This document shows positions 8,722 to 18,062 of a DNA stretch of 64,000 nt, in pieces; position 1 is the stretch's first letter, and every line of letters begins with the position of its first letter. The notes under the pieces are model-generated. The model searched no databases. It was not told the DNA's origin and saw only the letters and a list, made by a program, of their open reading frames with translations. The DNA lies in NCBI RefSeq assembly GCF_936927845.1, contig NZ_CAKZHV010000068.1, forward strand, positions 1-64,000, in the 5' to 3' direction. Position numbers and translations under genes: made by a program. Origin of the DNA: an uncultured Sphingomonas sp. Lineage in GTDB: Bacteria > Pseudomonadota > Alphaproteobacteria > Sphingomonadales > Sphingomonadaceae.

Positions 8722-10749
8722 TTACGCGAGCCCGAGCCCGCCGACCACGAGGTCGATGATCTTGATGCCGACGAACGGCGCAACGAGGCCGCCCAGGCCG
8801 TAGACGGCGAGGTTGCGCGCGAGCAGCGGCCCGGCCGCCATCGGTTTGTAGGCGACGCCCCTGAGCGCCAGCGGCACCAGCAGCGGAATGATGACCGCGT
8901 TGAAGATGATCGCGCTGAGGATCGCCGATTGCGGCGTTGCCAGACCCATGACGTTCAGGATACCGAGCCCGGGGTAGAGCGTGACGAACATCGCGGGGAT
9001 GATCGCGAAATATTTGGCGACGTCGTTCGCGACCGAGAAGGTGGTGAGCGCACCGCGCGTCATCAGCAACTGCTTGCCCAGGCCCACGACCTCGATCAGC
9101 TTGGTCGGATCGCTGTCGAGATCGACCATGTTGCCCGCCTCGCGCGCGGCCTGGGTGCCGGTGTTCATCGCGACGCCGACATCGGCCTGCGCGAGGGCGG
9201 GCGCATCGTTGGTGCCATCGCCGCACATCGCGACGAGCTTGCCGCCCTCCTGCTCGCGGCGGATCAGCGCCAGCTTGTCCTCGGGCGTTGCCTGCGCGAG
9301 AAAATCGTCGACCCCGGCCTCTGCCGCAATCGCGGCGGCGGTCAGCGGGTTGTCGCCGGTGATCATGACGGTGCGAATGCCCATCGCGCGTAGTTCGCCG
9401 AAGCGTTCGCGGATGCCCGCCTTCACCACGTCTTTCAGGAAGATCGCGCCGAGCAGGCGGCCGTCCTTCGCGACCGCGAGCGGGGTGCCGCCCGCGCGCG
9501 CGATCTCATCGGTGATGCGGCGCAACTCGGTAGCCGCAGCGGTTTCATCGCTGCCGGGATTGGCACGCAGGATCGAGTCGACCGCGCCTTTCTGGATCAG
9601 CGTGTCGCCAAAGCGTACGCCCGACACGCGCGTCTGCGCGGTGAAGGGGATGACCTCCGCACCCGCCGGCATCGCGCGCTGCAAATCGTGGCGATCGCGC
9701 GCGAGCACCACGACCGAGCGGCCTTCGGGCGTTTCGTCGGCGAGGCTGGCGAGCAGTGCCGCCTCCGCCAGCTCGACCTCGCTCGCGCCGCCGACGCTGC
9801 GGAACTCGCTGGCGGCGCGGTCGCCGACGGTGATCGTGCCGGTCTTGTCGAGCAGCAGCACGTCGATGTCGCCCGCCGCTTCGACTGCGCGGCCAGACTT
9901 CGCCAGCACGTTGAAGCGGACCAGCCGGTCCATGCCCGCGATGCCGATCGCCGACAGCAGCGCCGCGATCGTCGTTGGGATCAGGGTGATCAGCAACGCG
10001 GCGAGGATCGCGACCGGGATGCTGCCGCCCGCGTAAGCCGCGAAGCCCGGGATGGTGCCGACCGCGATCAGGAAGATGATCGTCAGCCCGACGAGCAGGA
10101 TGGTCAGCGCGATCTCGTTCGGGGTCTTCTGCCGCTCGGCGCCCTCGACCAGCGCGATCATGCGGTCGAGAAAGCCCTGGCCGGGATCGGCGGTGACGCG
10201 AACGGTGATGCGGTCGGAGATGACGCGCGTGCCCGCGGTCACCGCCGAACGGTCGCCGCCCGCTTCGCGGATCACCGGCGCACTCTCGCCGGTGATCGCG
10301 GCTTCATTGACGGAGGCGACGCCTTCGATCACTTCGCCATCGGCGGGGATCAGCTCGTTGGTCTCGACGACGACGAGGTCGCCGGCGCGCAACTGGCTGG
10401 CGGCGACGGGTTCGCGGCGCCCGTCCTTCAGCCGCGTGGCGGTGAGTTCGGCCTTGGTGGCACGCAGGCTTGCCGCCTGCGCCTTGCCGCGCCCTTCCGC
10501 CAGCGCCTCGGCAAAGGTGCCGAACAGGACGGTAAGCCACAGCCACACCGCCAGTTGCGCCTTGAAGGCGATCGATAGGTCGTCGTGACCGAGGACGAGC
10601 AGGATCGTCATCAGTGCGGCGACCGCAGCGGTGACGAACATGACCGGATTGCGCACGAGTTCGCGCGGCGAGAGTTTGAGAAAGGATGCCCGGATCGCGG
10701 GGACGACGAGGTCCGCGGTGAACAGGCTCTTTGCTTGGCTGCTGGCCAT
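8722..10749 (-). CDS. kdpB: KdpB P-type ATPase catalytic subunit
   Basis: The 675-residue protein is of normal KdpB length. It has the phosphorylation motif DKTGTIT with Asp301, the actuator motif ITGESAPV, the hinge MITGDNPLTA and the MCGDGTNDAPALA loop. Membrane helices sit before the actuator and at the C-terminus. ATP hydrolysis here drives potassium import through KdpA in the inner membrane. The frame is open upstream to 10989 through the end of kdpA, but the first residue of the real protein is ATG 10749 (MASSQAK), 11 bp after the kdpA stop. Confidence 0.97.
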   Translation of the reverse strand: MASSQAKSLFTADLVVPAIRASFLKLSPRELVRNPVMFVTAAVAALMTILLVLGHDDLSIAFKAQLAVWLWLTVLFGTFAEALAEGRGKAQAASLRATKAELTATRLKDGRREPVAASQLRAGDLVVVETNELIPADGEVIEGVASVNEAAITGESAPVIREAGGDRSAVTAGTRVISDRITVRVTADPGQGFLDRMIALVEGAERQKTPNEIALTILLVGLTIIFLIAVGTIPGFAAYAGGSIPVAILAALLITLIPTTIAALLSAIGIAGMDRLVRFNVLAKSGRAVEAAGDIDVLLLDKTGTITVGDRAASEFRSVGGASEVELAEAALLASLADETPEGRSVVVLARDRHDLQRAMPAGAEVIPFTAQTRVSGVRFGDTLIQKGAVDSILRANPGSDETAAATELRRITDEIARAGGTPLAVAKDGRLLGAIFLKDVVKAGIRERFGELRAMGIRTVMITGDNPLTAAAIAAEAGVDDFLAQATPEDKLALIRREQEGGKLVAMCGDGTNDAPALAQADVGVAMNTGTQAAREAGNMVDLDSDPTKLIEVVGLGKQLLMTRGALTTFSVANDVAKYFAIIPAMFVTLYPGLGILNVMGLATPQSAILSAIIFNAVIIPLLVPLALRGVAYKPMAAGPLLARNLAVYGLGGLVAPFVGIKIIDLVVGGLGLA

Positions 10750-10760
10750 AGGTGCCTCGG

Positions 10761-12464
10761 TTAGAACAATTGGCCGCGGACGGCGGAGACGTGGTCGGCG
10801 ATCGGCCCGAGCGCGAGGCTCGGCAGGAAGGTGAGACCGCCCAGGATCAGCACGATGCCGACGAGCAAGCCCACCCACAGGCCGCCGGTGGTCGGGAACG
10901 AGCCCGCGCTTTCGGGCGTGTGCTTCTTCGCGGCCAGGCTGCCCGCGATCGCCAACATCGGTACGATGATGAAGAAGCGCCCGACCCACATCGCAACCCC
11001 CAGCAGCCCGTTGTAGTAAGGCGTGTTGGCGCTGAGCCCTGCAAAGGCGGAGCCGTTGTTTCCGACTGCGCTGGTGAAGGCGTAGAGGATCTCGGAAAAG
11101 CCGTGCGGCCCCTTGTTGAGCGGTCCGGCCAATCCTTGTTGCAGCACCGACGACAAGGCGGTCAGGCCCAGGATCATCAGCGGCAACACGGCGATCGCGA
11201 GGACGGCGAGCTTGACCTCGCGGCTCTCGATCTTCTTGCCGACATATTCGGGCGTGCGGCCGACCATCAAACCGGCGACGAACACCGCCAGGATCGCGAA
11301 CAGCAGAAAGCCGTAGATGCCCGCGCCGACGCCGCCGATCACGACTTCACCCAATTGAATGTTGAACAGCGGGATCATGCCGCCGAGCGCGGTGAAGCTG
11401 TCGTGCATCGCGTTGACCGCGCCGCATGAGGCGGCGGTGGTGACGACGGAGAAGAGCGCGGATGCGGCGATGCCGAAGCGGACCTCCTTGCCCTCCATGT
11501 TGCCGCCCGCGATGCCGAGGCCGTGCAGCACCGGATTGCCCGCGGCTTCCAGGGCATAGGTGACGGTCACGCCGGCGAGGAACAGGATCACCATCGCCGA
11601 CAGGATCGCCCAACCCTGGCGCGTGTTGCCGACCGCCTTGCCGAAGGTCCAGGTGAGACCGAAGCCGATGACGAAGATCGACAGCATCTGCACCATGTTG
11701 GTGAGCGCGGTCGGGTTCTCGAACGGATGCGCGGAATTGGCGTTGAAGAAGCCGCCACCGTTGGTGCCGAGCATCTTGATCGCTTCCTGGCTGGCGACGG
11801 GTCCGAGAAGCAGCGACTGACGCGCGCCCTCCAGTGTTTGCACGTCGACGACGCCCGCCATCGTCTGCGGCACACCCGAGGCGACCAGGAACAGCGCGTA
11901 GATGATGCAGAGCGGCAGGAGCAGATAAAGCGTGATCCGTGTCACGTCGGCCCAGAAATTGCCAATCGTCGCCGCGCTGCGCCGCGCAAAGCCGCGGAAG
12001 AGCGCAAAGGCGAGCGCGATGCCGGTCGCGGCCGACAGGAAATTGTGGATCGTCAGCCCGAGCATCTGGCTGAGATTCGACATCGTCGTCTCACCGGCGT
12101 AGCTCTGCCAATTGGTGTTGGTGGTGAAGCTGACCGCGGTGTTGAACGCGAGGTCGGGCGACAGCCCGGCGAGCCCCTGCGGGTTGCCCGGCAGCACGCC
12201 CTGCAGTCGCAGCACCGCGTAGGTGAAGAACAGCAGCGCGGTGTTGAACAGCAGCATGTGGAGCGCGTAACGGCGCCAGCCCTGCTCGGCGCCGGGATCG
12301 ACCCCGGCGAGGCGGTAGAACCCGCGCTCGACGGGCGCGAGCACGAGGTGGAGCGGCGTGCGCCGCCCCTCGTAGAGCGCGAACAGCCACGCGCCGACCG
12401 GCTTGGTCAGCGCGAGCAGGATCGCGACGAAGCCGAGGATCAGACCCCATCCGGCAATGGTCAT
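10761..12464 (-). CDS. kdpA: KdpA potassium channel subunit
   Basis: The 567-residue polytopic membrane protein carries KdpA selectivity-filter-like repeats, including SFTTNTNWQSYAGE, LGTNGGGFFNANSAHPFENP and TSAVGNNGSAF. It forms the potassium pathway of the KdpFABC complex. Translation starts at ATG 12464 behind AAGGAG, 13 bp after the kdpF stop. Length and motifs match the family, with no sign of damage. Confidence 0.97.
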   Translation of the reverse strand: MTIAGWGLILGFVAILLALTKPVGAWLFALYEGRRTPLHLVLAPVERGFYRLAGVDPGAEQGWRRYALHMLLFNTALLFFTYAVLRLQGVLPGNPQGLAGLSPDLAFNTAVSFTTNTNWQSYAGETTMSNLSQMLGLTIHNFLSAATGIALAFALFRGFARRSAATIGNFWADVTRITLYLLLPLCIIYALFLVASGVPQTMAGVVDVQTLEGARQSLLLGPVASQEAIKMLGTNGGGFFNANSAHPFENPTALTNMVQMLSIFVIGFGLTWTFGKAVGNTRQGWAILSAMVILFLAGVTVTYALEAAGNPVLHGLGIAGGNMEGKEVRFGIAASALFSVVTTAASCGAVNAMHDSFTALGGMIPLFNIQLGEVVIGGVGAGIYGFLLFAILAVFVAGLMVGRTPEYVGKKIESREVKLAVLAIAVLPLMILGLTALSSVLQQGLAGPLNKGPHGFSEILYAFTSAVGNNGSAFAGLSANTPYYNGLLGVAMWVGRFFIIVPMLAIAGSLAAKKHTPESAGSFPTTGGLWVGLLVGIVLILGGLTFLPSLALGPIADHVSAVRGQLF

Positions 12465-12477
12465 GGTACCGCTCCTT

Positions 12478-12567
12478 TCAGAAGCGCTCGGGGCGGAGCA
12501 GCACCGCCACCAGGTAGACGAGAAGCCCGACCGCGGTCAGCGCGGCGAGCCATAGATCAAGGGTCAT
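12478..12567 (-). CDS. kdpF: KdpF small subunit
   Basis: This 29-residue peptide (MTLDLWLAALTAVGL... ending RPERF) is a single hydrophobic helix with a short basic C-terminus. It has the size, position and LLRPERF-type ending typical of KdpF, a lipid-like stabiliser of the Kdp complex. It has a good ribosome site (GAGGAG) that overlaps the end of the upstream 27-aa gene, and lies directly before kdpA. Confidence 0.9.
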   Translation of the reverse strand: MTLDLWLAALTAVGLLVYLVAVLLRPERF

Positions 12568-12577
12568 CGGTCGCTCC

Positions 12578-12661
12578 TCACGCGTCGTCGCACAGGCGGG
12601 CGTAGGCGAGCGTCGCCGCGAGCAGCCCGAGGACAATGGCGATCCACAAAAGATCAAGCAT
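12578..12661 (-). CDS. 27-aa membrane peptide at the head of the kdp genes
   Basis: A short frame (MLDLLWIAIVLGLLA... ending YARLCDDA) encodes one transmembrane helix followed by a polar tail with an RLCD motif. It has a ribosome-site-like TGAGGA upstream, and its stop lies 10 bp before the kdpF start. The intergenic spacing fits translation as part of the kdp operon. Its composition resembles KdpF but the tail differs, so it may be a second accessory micro-subunit. I recall similar unnamed small ORFs upstream of kdpF in other Proteobacteria; this needs a database check. No function is assigned. Confidence 0.65.
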   Translation of the reverse strand: MLDLLWIAIVLGLLAATLAYARLCDDA

Positions 12662-12672
12662 GGGACGAATCC

Positions 12673-13569
12673 TCAGAACGCGGCGGTCAGCGCCACGAGC
12701 AGCGTGCCGTTGGCGATGTTGCCCGAGCCGTCCTGGCCCTTGCTGAAGCTGGGACGCAGATAAGCGGCATCGCGGTTCGAGATGTCGGTGTCGACGTAGC
12801 TGACGCCGAGCGTCAGGTTCTTCCATGTCGCGTCGGCGCCGAGCGACCAGTCCCAGTAGCTGCCGGTGGGCGAAACCGCGGTCGCGTTCGGGCCCAGGCC
12901 GTCCTGACCCCAGCTATGGCCGACGTGCGCGCGTGCGGTGACGGGCGTGCCAGCGAGCGCCAGCGCACCGTCGCCCCAGAGATAGAGATTGTCGTCCTTC
13001 GCGCCCGGATGATTGTAGATGCCCCCAGCCGCGTCGGCACCGGTGTTGTACCATTTGCCGATCGCCTGCTGCCTGGGCGCGTAGGCCGCGCCCGCGGTCA
13101 GCGTGGCAGGGCCGGCGGTGCCGGTCAGCTTGGCATAGCCTTCCGCGAAGTCGGTCTTGTCCGCGCCGCCAGGATACATGTACCACGTCAACCCGACATC
13201 GAGCGTGGCATCGTCGGCGAGCTTCGCCTTGTAGCCGCCGATCAGGTCGAGCTCCATGTTGGCGCCGCCGAACGTGCCCCAACCGGCCAGGTTCGACGCC
13301 CAGGTGCCGACGTACAGACCGCTGTCGTGTGCGACGGTGATGCCGCCTTGAACCGCCATCTGACGATCGGACTGCGACACGCCGCGAAAGCGATAGTCGG
13401 ACATGATGGCGACCGAGCCGCTGACCGTGATCGGCTGTGGCGGTGCGGCCGGGGCGACGGACGCGGTCGGTGCGGCGGCGTCCGCGTGCCCGACCGCTTC
13501 GGTCTGCGCGTGCGCGGCGACGGGTAGTGCGAGCAGCGACGCCGCCGCGAACCTACCGATGAACCTCAT
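12673..13569 (-). CDS. TIGR02001/TorF-type putative porin, outer membrane
   Basis: The 298-residue protein starts at ATG 13569 (MRFIGRFAAASLL) and has a cleavable signal ending AAHAQ. An Ala/Pro/Val-rich linker precedes a beta-barrel domain whose first strands read VSGSVAIMSDYRFRGVSQSD, the signature of the TIGR02001 family. The C-terminus ends LLVALTAAF, a typical barrel-final phenylalanine. Family members are uncharacterised outer membrane channels. The stop lies 11 bp before the 27-aa peptide and the kdp genes, on the same strand. This implies co-transcription and suggests, without proof, that it admits potassium or is expressed with Kdp. Confidence 0.85.
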   Translation of the reverse strand: MRFIGRFAAASLLALPVAAHAQTEAVGHADAAAPTASVAPAAPPQPITVSGSVAIMSDYRFRGVSQSDRQMAVQGGITVAHDSGLYVGTWASNLAGWGTFGGANMELDLIGGYKAKLADDATLDVGLTWYMYPGGADKTDFAEGYAKLTGTAGPATLTAGAAYAPRQQAIGKWYNTGADAAGGIYNHPGAKDDNLYLWGDGALALAGTPVTARAHVGHSWGQDGLGPNATAVSPTGSYWDWSLGADATWKNLTLGVSYVDTDISNRDAAYLRPSFSKGQDGSGNIANGTLLVALTAAF

Positions 13570-13819
13570 GTCTTGCCCCCTTACTAGGACGAGCACGCGT
13601 CGACGATCGACGCATCCTCAGGGGCAGCCGATTAGGCCCATCTCGCGTAGTAATTCGAGAGCGATTGCGGCCTTTCGCGTATAGCTGGCGTATAGTTCGG
13701 CGCGGTGCGACGGCCGCGCGTGGGCGTGATGCTTGCCCGAGCGAAAGGGCTTTGCGACGCGCGCGCGCTCGGCTAGGGGCGGCGCGTCGACGGCGGGTTC
13801 GCCCGCCCCAGACAGATCG
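13570..13819. promoter_or_regulatory. divergent regulatory region, porin-kdp and btu operons
   Basis: These 250 bp separate the start of the porin-kdp unit (minus) from the cobalamin riboswitch (plus) and should hold both promoters. I could not pin down convincing -35/-10 boxes or a KdpE site by eye. A minus-strand frame through here is open but has no start of its own in the region. Confidence 0.4.
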
Positions 13820-14012
13820 CGACGGTGCCCCGAGAGGGGCTGAAACGGGAATGCGGAACGGGCGCGAACGGCGTCCGAAACCGCAGCTGTCCCTGCAACT
13901 GTGAGCGGCGAGCGAGATGCGCACGCGGCGGCACCGATGCCGTCGCAGCCACTGGGGCAACCTGGGAAGGCGCGTATCGAGCGATGACCCGCGAGCCAGG
14001 AGACCTGCCGAC
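13820..14012 (+). promoter_or_regulatory. cobalamin (adenosylcobalamin) riboswitch
   Basis: The 5' part reads GGTGCC, a short hairpin, then GGGCTGAAACGGGAA. The B12 box region contains GCAGCTGTCCCTGCAACTG followed by TGAGCGG. A CCACTGG segment follows, then GGGAAGG and finally GATGACCCGCGAGCCAGGAG-ACCTGCC. These are the conserved blocks of class-I cobalamin riboswitches, in the right order and spacing. It sits about 240 bp before the btuB-like start and should lower expression of the whole transport operon when B12 is plentiful. The 14013-14254 leader between riboswitch and gene is GC-rich and may carry the expression platform. Confidence 0.93.
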
Positions 14013-14254
14013 GCGCGTCGCTCATTGCTCGGGTCCAGGGGATGGCCAGGGCACGGAGAACCTCCGTCAGAGCGACAGTCCGGACCTCGGCAGGCGTGTG
14101 CTTGCCGGGTGTCCTGCCGTGCGGTCCGGGGCCGCGAGCGGCGTGACGGGTCGGAGGGCGAGCGTCCGCCGGCCGCCCCGTCGCGCGCGCGTCCGCTGGT
14201 CTCCGGCGGACAGCCCCAGCCACGCGGTTCGTCGCGACGCGTGAGGGAAGAAAT

Positions 14255-16198
14255 ATGAAGAATATCGCGAAATCAGTCTCGCTTCTGGCGCTGGTCGCCG
14301 CCACGCCCGCCTGGGCGCAGAGCGATCCGACGTTGCCGACCAAGGATGCGGCAGGGAATGACATCGTCGTCACCGCCTCGCGTTCGGGCGACGCGGTGGA
14401 GGTGAAGAACCTGCCGGCGTCCGTCACGCTGCTGACCAACGCCGATCTGGCCGAACGCCAGACGCGCATCGTCTCGGACGTGCTGCGCGACGTGCCCGGG
14501 CTGGCGGTCAGCCGCGCGGGTGCTGTCGGCGGGCTGACGCAGGTGCGCGTGCGCGGCAGCGAGAGCAACCACGTGCTGGTGCTGGTCGACGGGATCAAGG
14601 CGTCCGACCCGTATCTGGGCGAGTTCGATTTTGGCACGCTGCTGGCGGACGAAGCCGCGAAGATCGAGGTGCTGCGCGGGCAGCAATCGTCGCTCTACGG
14701 CTCCGACGCGATCGGCGGCGTGATCCAGTACATCACGCTGACCGGGCGCGAATTGCCCGGCGTGTCGCTGCGCGCGGAGGGCGGGTCGTTCGGGACCGCG
14801 AGCGGCGGCGCGCGGTTGGGCGGCTATTCCGACACGCTCGATTATGTCGCCTCGGCGTCGGCCTATCACACCGACGGCTATCCGACCGCGCGGGTCGGAT
14901 CGCGCGACGTCGGCTCGACGCTGGTGAACGCGACCGCCAAGGTGACGTGGACGCCGTCCCCCGTGTTCAAGCTGACGGGCGTGGGACGCTACGGCTACGT
15001 CGACGCAGACACCAACAATTCGGACAATGATTCGACCAGCCCGCTGTTCGGTTACACGATCGACTCGCCCGGCACCTTTTATCGTCAGAACGCCTTTTAC
15101 GGGCTGATGCGCGCCGATCTGTCGCTCGCCGACGGGCGCTGGAACAACGCGCTGACGGGTCAGTTCGCCGACACCAACCGCAAGGGCTACGAAGCCGACG
15201 TGCGTACGTCCGGCGACAAGGGGCGGCGCTACAAGGGCACATACGAGACGAGCTTCCGTTTCGGGAGCGAGCGCGTCGTCAATCGCCTGACGGGCGCGGT
15301 GGATTTCGAGCGCGAGGAGTTCGAGAACACGACGCCGTCGGACTTCGTGTTCCGCGGCCGCCGCTCGACCGAGAACTGGGGGTTCGTCGGTCAATATGAG
15401 CTGACCGTCGATGATGCACTGTCGGCGGGCGCGAGCATCCGGCAGGATCAGAACAACCGCTTCGACGACGCGACGACATACCGGCTGCAGGCAGGCTACC
15501 GTCTGCCGATCGGGCTGCGCGTACGCGGTGCGTACGGGACGGGGGTCAAGAACCCGACCTATTACGAATTGTTCGGCTATTCGGACGGCCGCTACATCGG
15601 CAACGCCAACCTGAAGCCGGAAAAGTCGAAGGGCTGGGAAGCGGGTGCGGACTGGGACATCGCGCGCGGCAAGGCGACGGTCGGCGCGACCTATTTCGAC
15701 AGCAAGCTCGAGAACGAGATCTACACCACCTATCCCGCGCCCGACTTCATCGCGACGCCCGCCAACCGCGACACGCGGTCGAAGCAGCACGGCATCGAGG
15801 CGTTCGCCAGCGCGCGACCGATCCCGCAGATCAAGTTCGACCTCGCCTACACGTGGCTCGATGCGACCGAGAACGGGGTCAACGAAGTGCGTCGCCCGCA
15901 TCATATCGGCAGCGTCAACGCGACCGTGTTCAGCGACGACCAGCGCTTCTCGGGCACGCTGACGCTGCGCTACAACGGGCGGCAGGATGACCTCGCCTAC
16001 ACCGATCCGAGCTACGTGCCGGTACGCGTGTCGCTGCGCGAGTACGTGCTGATGAACCTGAACGCGGAATACAAACTCACCGACGGGCTGACGCTGTTCG
16101 GCCGCGTCGACAATCTGCTGGACGAGCATTACGAGGACGTGTTCAGCTTCGCATCGCCCGGCCGCAGTGCGATCGGCGGGGTGAGGGCGCGGTTCTAA
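14255..16198 (+). CDS. btuB: BtuB-type TonB-dependent vitamin B12 receptor
   Basis: The 647-residue protein has a signal peptide (MKNIAKSVSLLALVA...AWAQ), a TonB box-like DIVVTASRSGD, and a plug with VLRDVPGLAVSRAG, VRVRGSESNHVLVLVDGI and VLRGQQSSLYGSDAIGGVI. The beta barrel ends GGVRARF. Similarity to BtuB in the plug, the upstream cobalamin riboswitch and the downstream btuF-C-D genes together make cobalamin the substrate. The start is supported by AGGGAAG. The stop shares one base with the btuF start (TAATG). Confidence 0.93.
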   Translation: MKNIAKSVSLLALVAATPAWAQSDPTLPTKDAAGNDIVVTASRSGDAVEVKNLPASVTLLTNADLAERQTRIVSDVLRDVPGLAVSRAGAVGGLTQVRVRGSESNHVLVLVDGIKASDPYLGEFDFGTLLADEAAKIEVLRGQQSSLYGSDAIGGVIQYITLTGRELPGVSLRAEGGSFGTASGGARLGGYSDTLDYVASASAYHTDGYPTARVGSRDVGSTLVNATAKVTWTPSPVFKLTGVGRYGYVDADTNNSDNDSTSPLFGYTIDSPGTFYRQNAFYGLMRADLSLADGRWNNALTGQFADTNRKGYEADVRTSGDKGRRYKGTYETSFRFGSERVVNRLTGAVDFEREEFENTTPSDFVFRGRRSTENWGFVGQYELTVDDALSAGASIRQDQNNRFDDATTYRLQAGYRLPIGLRVRGAYGTGVKNPTYYELFGYSDGRYIGNANLKPEKSKGWEAGADWDIARGKATVGATYFDSKLENEIYTTYPAPDFIATPANRDTRSKQHGIEAFASARPIPQIKFDLAYTWLDATENGVNEVRRPHHIGSVNATVFSDDQRFSGTLTLRYNGRQDDLAYTDPSYVPVRVSLREYVLMNLNAEYKLTDGLTLFGRVDNLLDEHYEDVFSFASPGRSAIGGVRARF

Positions 16199-17079
16199 TG
16201 CGCTGGCCGGTCGCGCTAGCGCTGCCGCTCGCTGCTTGTAGTGGCGGCGGCGAGGCAGCGCCGCGCGCGACCGCCAGGCCGATGCGCGTGATGAGCACGA
16301 ACCTGTGCACCGACCAACTGGTGCTGGCGCTGCTGCCGCCCGCTCGAATCGCGTCGGTGACGTGGCTGGCGCGCGATCCCTCGGGTTCGTTGCTGACGGC
16401 GGCGGCGGCCCGCGTTCCGATCAACCACGGCAGCGCGGAGGACGTGGTGTACCAGCGCCCCGACCTGGTCATAACCGGGGCGACAAGCACGCCCGCGACG
16501 CGCGCGATGCTTCACCGGCTGGGATACCCGGTGGTGGAGGTGCCGCATGCCGCGAGCTTCGAGGCCATCCGGGCCGCGACGCGGCAGGTCGCGCGCGCGG
16601 TCGGCGAGGTCGCGCGCGGCGAAGCGCTAATCGCGCGGATGGACGCGCAACTGGCCGAGCTCGGGGGCGATCCCGCGCCGCCGCTGCGTGTGGCGGCGTG
16701 GGACGGCGGTGGCTTCGGGGCGAGCGAGGGCACGTTGTTCAACGAGGTGCTAGTCGCAGCCGGCGCGGTGAATGTCGCGAGCCGACCGCCCGCCAAGAGC
16801 TACCGTCGGGCGGACGCCGAGGTGCTGTTGCAGGCCGCGCCCGACGTGCTGATCAAGGGCAGCGCAGCGGACCGTGCACCCGGCCGCCGCGCTGAGTTCG
16901 AGCGGCATCCCGTGGTGCGGCGCTTCTGGGGCGAGCGGCGCACGATCGCGCTGCGTCAGGCGTGGTTCGGCTGCGGTACGCCGTTCGCGGCGGAAGGTGC
17001 GCGGCGGCTGCGCGACGAATTGCGCGCGGTCGCACAGGGATTGCCGACCGCTCCGGTCGTACCGGGCTACCGACCATGA
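16198..17079 (+). CDS. btuF: BtuF-like periplasmic cobalamin-binding protein
   Basis: The 293-residue protein has a short signal with a lipobox-like LAAC, so it may be a lipoprotein. It then has the class-III substrate-binding fold of BtuF/FecB proteins. Recognisable parts are RVMSTNLCTDQLVLAL, the PDLVI strand and a second lobe with the AAWDGGGFG and RPPAKSY regions. It should pass cobalamin from BtuB to the inner-membrane transporter. The start overlaps the btuB stop by one base, and the stop overlaps btuC by four (ATGA). Confidence 0.88.
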   Translation: MRWPVALALPLAACSGGGEAAPRATARPMRVMSTNLCTDQLVLALLPPARIASVTWLARDPSGSLLTAAAARVPINHGSAEDVVYQRPDLVITGATSTPATRAMLHRLGYPVVEVPHAASFEAIRAATRQVARAVGEVARGEALIARMDAQLAELGGDPAPPLRVAAWDGGGFGASEGTLFNEVLVAAGAVNVASRPPAKSYRRADAEVLLQAAPDVLIKGSAADRAPGRRAEFERHPVVRRFWGERRTIALRQAWFGCGTPFAAEGARRLRDELRAVAQGLPTAPVVPGYRP

Positions 17080-18062
17080 GCCGCTGGCTGATCCCGCTGC
17101 TGCTCGTCCTGTTGTTGGGGGCATGTACCGTTTCGCTGCTCGCGGGTACGGTGTGGCTGTCGCCCGCGCGTGTTCTCGCGTCGCTCACCACCGGGCGGGT
17201 CGATCTGCCCGGACTGATCGTGGCGCAGATACGCATGCCGCGGCTGGTGCTCGCGCTCGCGATCGGCGCGAGCCTTGGGCTGTCGGGAGCGGTGCTCCAA
17301 GGGCTGACCCGTAATCCGTTGGCCGAGCCGGGCCTGCTCGGCATCACCGCGGGCGGATCACTGGGAGCGGTGATCGCGATCTATTTCGAGTTCGCGACCG
17401 GCTTCGCGCTGGCGACGCCGATGTTCGCGCTCGCCGGCGCATTCGGAACCGCACTGATCGCCTTGTTGCTCGCGCGGCGCGGCGGCAATCTGTCGCTGAT
17501 CCTGACCGGGGTCGCGATCAGCAGCATCGCATCGGCGGTGACGATGTTGGCGCTCAATCTCGCGCCCGATCCGTTCGCCAATTACGAGATCATGGCGTGG
17601 CTGATGGGGACGCTGGCGGATCGCAGCTGGGATCACGTCGCGCTGTCACTGCCGTTCGTGCTGCCGGGCTGCGCGTTGCTGTACGCGACCGCGCCCGCGC
17701 TCGACGCGCTGACCTTGGGCGAAGCGCAGGCCGAGAGCCTGGGCACGCATGTCGCGCGGACGCGCGTCCTGGCACTCGCGGGGACGGCGCTCGCGGTCGG
17801 TGCCTCAACCGCGGTGGCGGGGTCGATCGGGTTCGTCGGGTTGATCGCGCCGCATCTGGTGCGGCCGCTCGTCGGGCATCAGCCCAGCCGCGTGCTGGCG
17901 CCCGCGGCTCTCGCGGGTGCGCTGCTCGTCACCCTCGCCGACGTCGCCTCGCGCACGTTGGTCTTCAACGGCACGCCGCTCAACATCGGTGTGTTCACCA
18001 GCCTGATCGGTACGCCCTTCTTCCTGTGGCTGGTGCTCCACCTGCGGAGGCGGACGCCATGA
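17076..18062 (+). CDS. btuC: BtuC-type ABC permease (FecCD family)
   Basis: The 328-residue protein has about ten hydrophobic segments and the FecCD landmarks RMPRLVLALAIGASLGLSGA, QGLTRNPLAEPGLLGITAGGSLGAV and GSIGFVGLIAPHLVRPLVGH. It forms the inner-membrane channel for cobalamin with BtuD. ATG 17076 overlaps the btuF stop (ATGA), so an upstream in-frame extension that runs over btuF is rejected. The stop again overlaps the next gene by ATGA. Confidence 0.93.
   Translation: MSRWLIPLLLVLLLGACTVSLLAGTVWLSPARVLASLTTGRVDLPGLIVAQIRMPRLVLALAIGASLGLSGAVLQGLTRNPLAEPGLLGITAGGSLGAVIAIYFEFATGFALATPMFALAGAFGTALIALLLARRGGNLSLILTGVAISSIASAVTMLALNLAPDPFANYEIMAWLMGTLADRSWDHVALSLPFVLPGCALLYATAPALDALTLGEAQAESLGTHVARTRVLALAGTALAVGASTAVAGSIGFVGLIAPHLVRPLVGHQPSRVLAPAALAGALLVTLADVASRTLVFNGTPLNIGVFTSLIGTPFFLWLVLHLRRRTP

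Noticed and set aside
13618..13760. Minus-strand end reading RAELYASYTRKAAIALELLREMG before the porin gene
   Set aside because: It looks protein-like but the frame has no local start and must run through the riboswitch and antisense to btuB; no family recognised.
14273..16129. Long minus-strand frame of about 618 codons opposite btuB
   Set aside because: It lies fully antisense to a well-supported receptor gene and has the charge-rich composition of a reverse-strand shadow in high-GC DNA.
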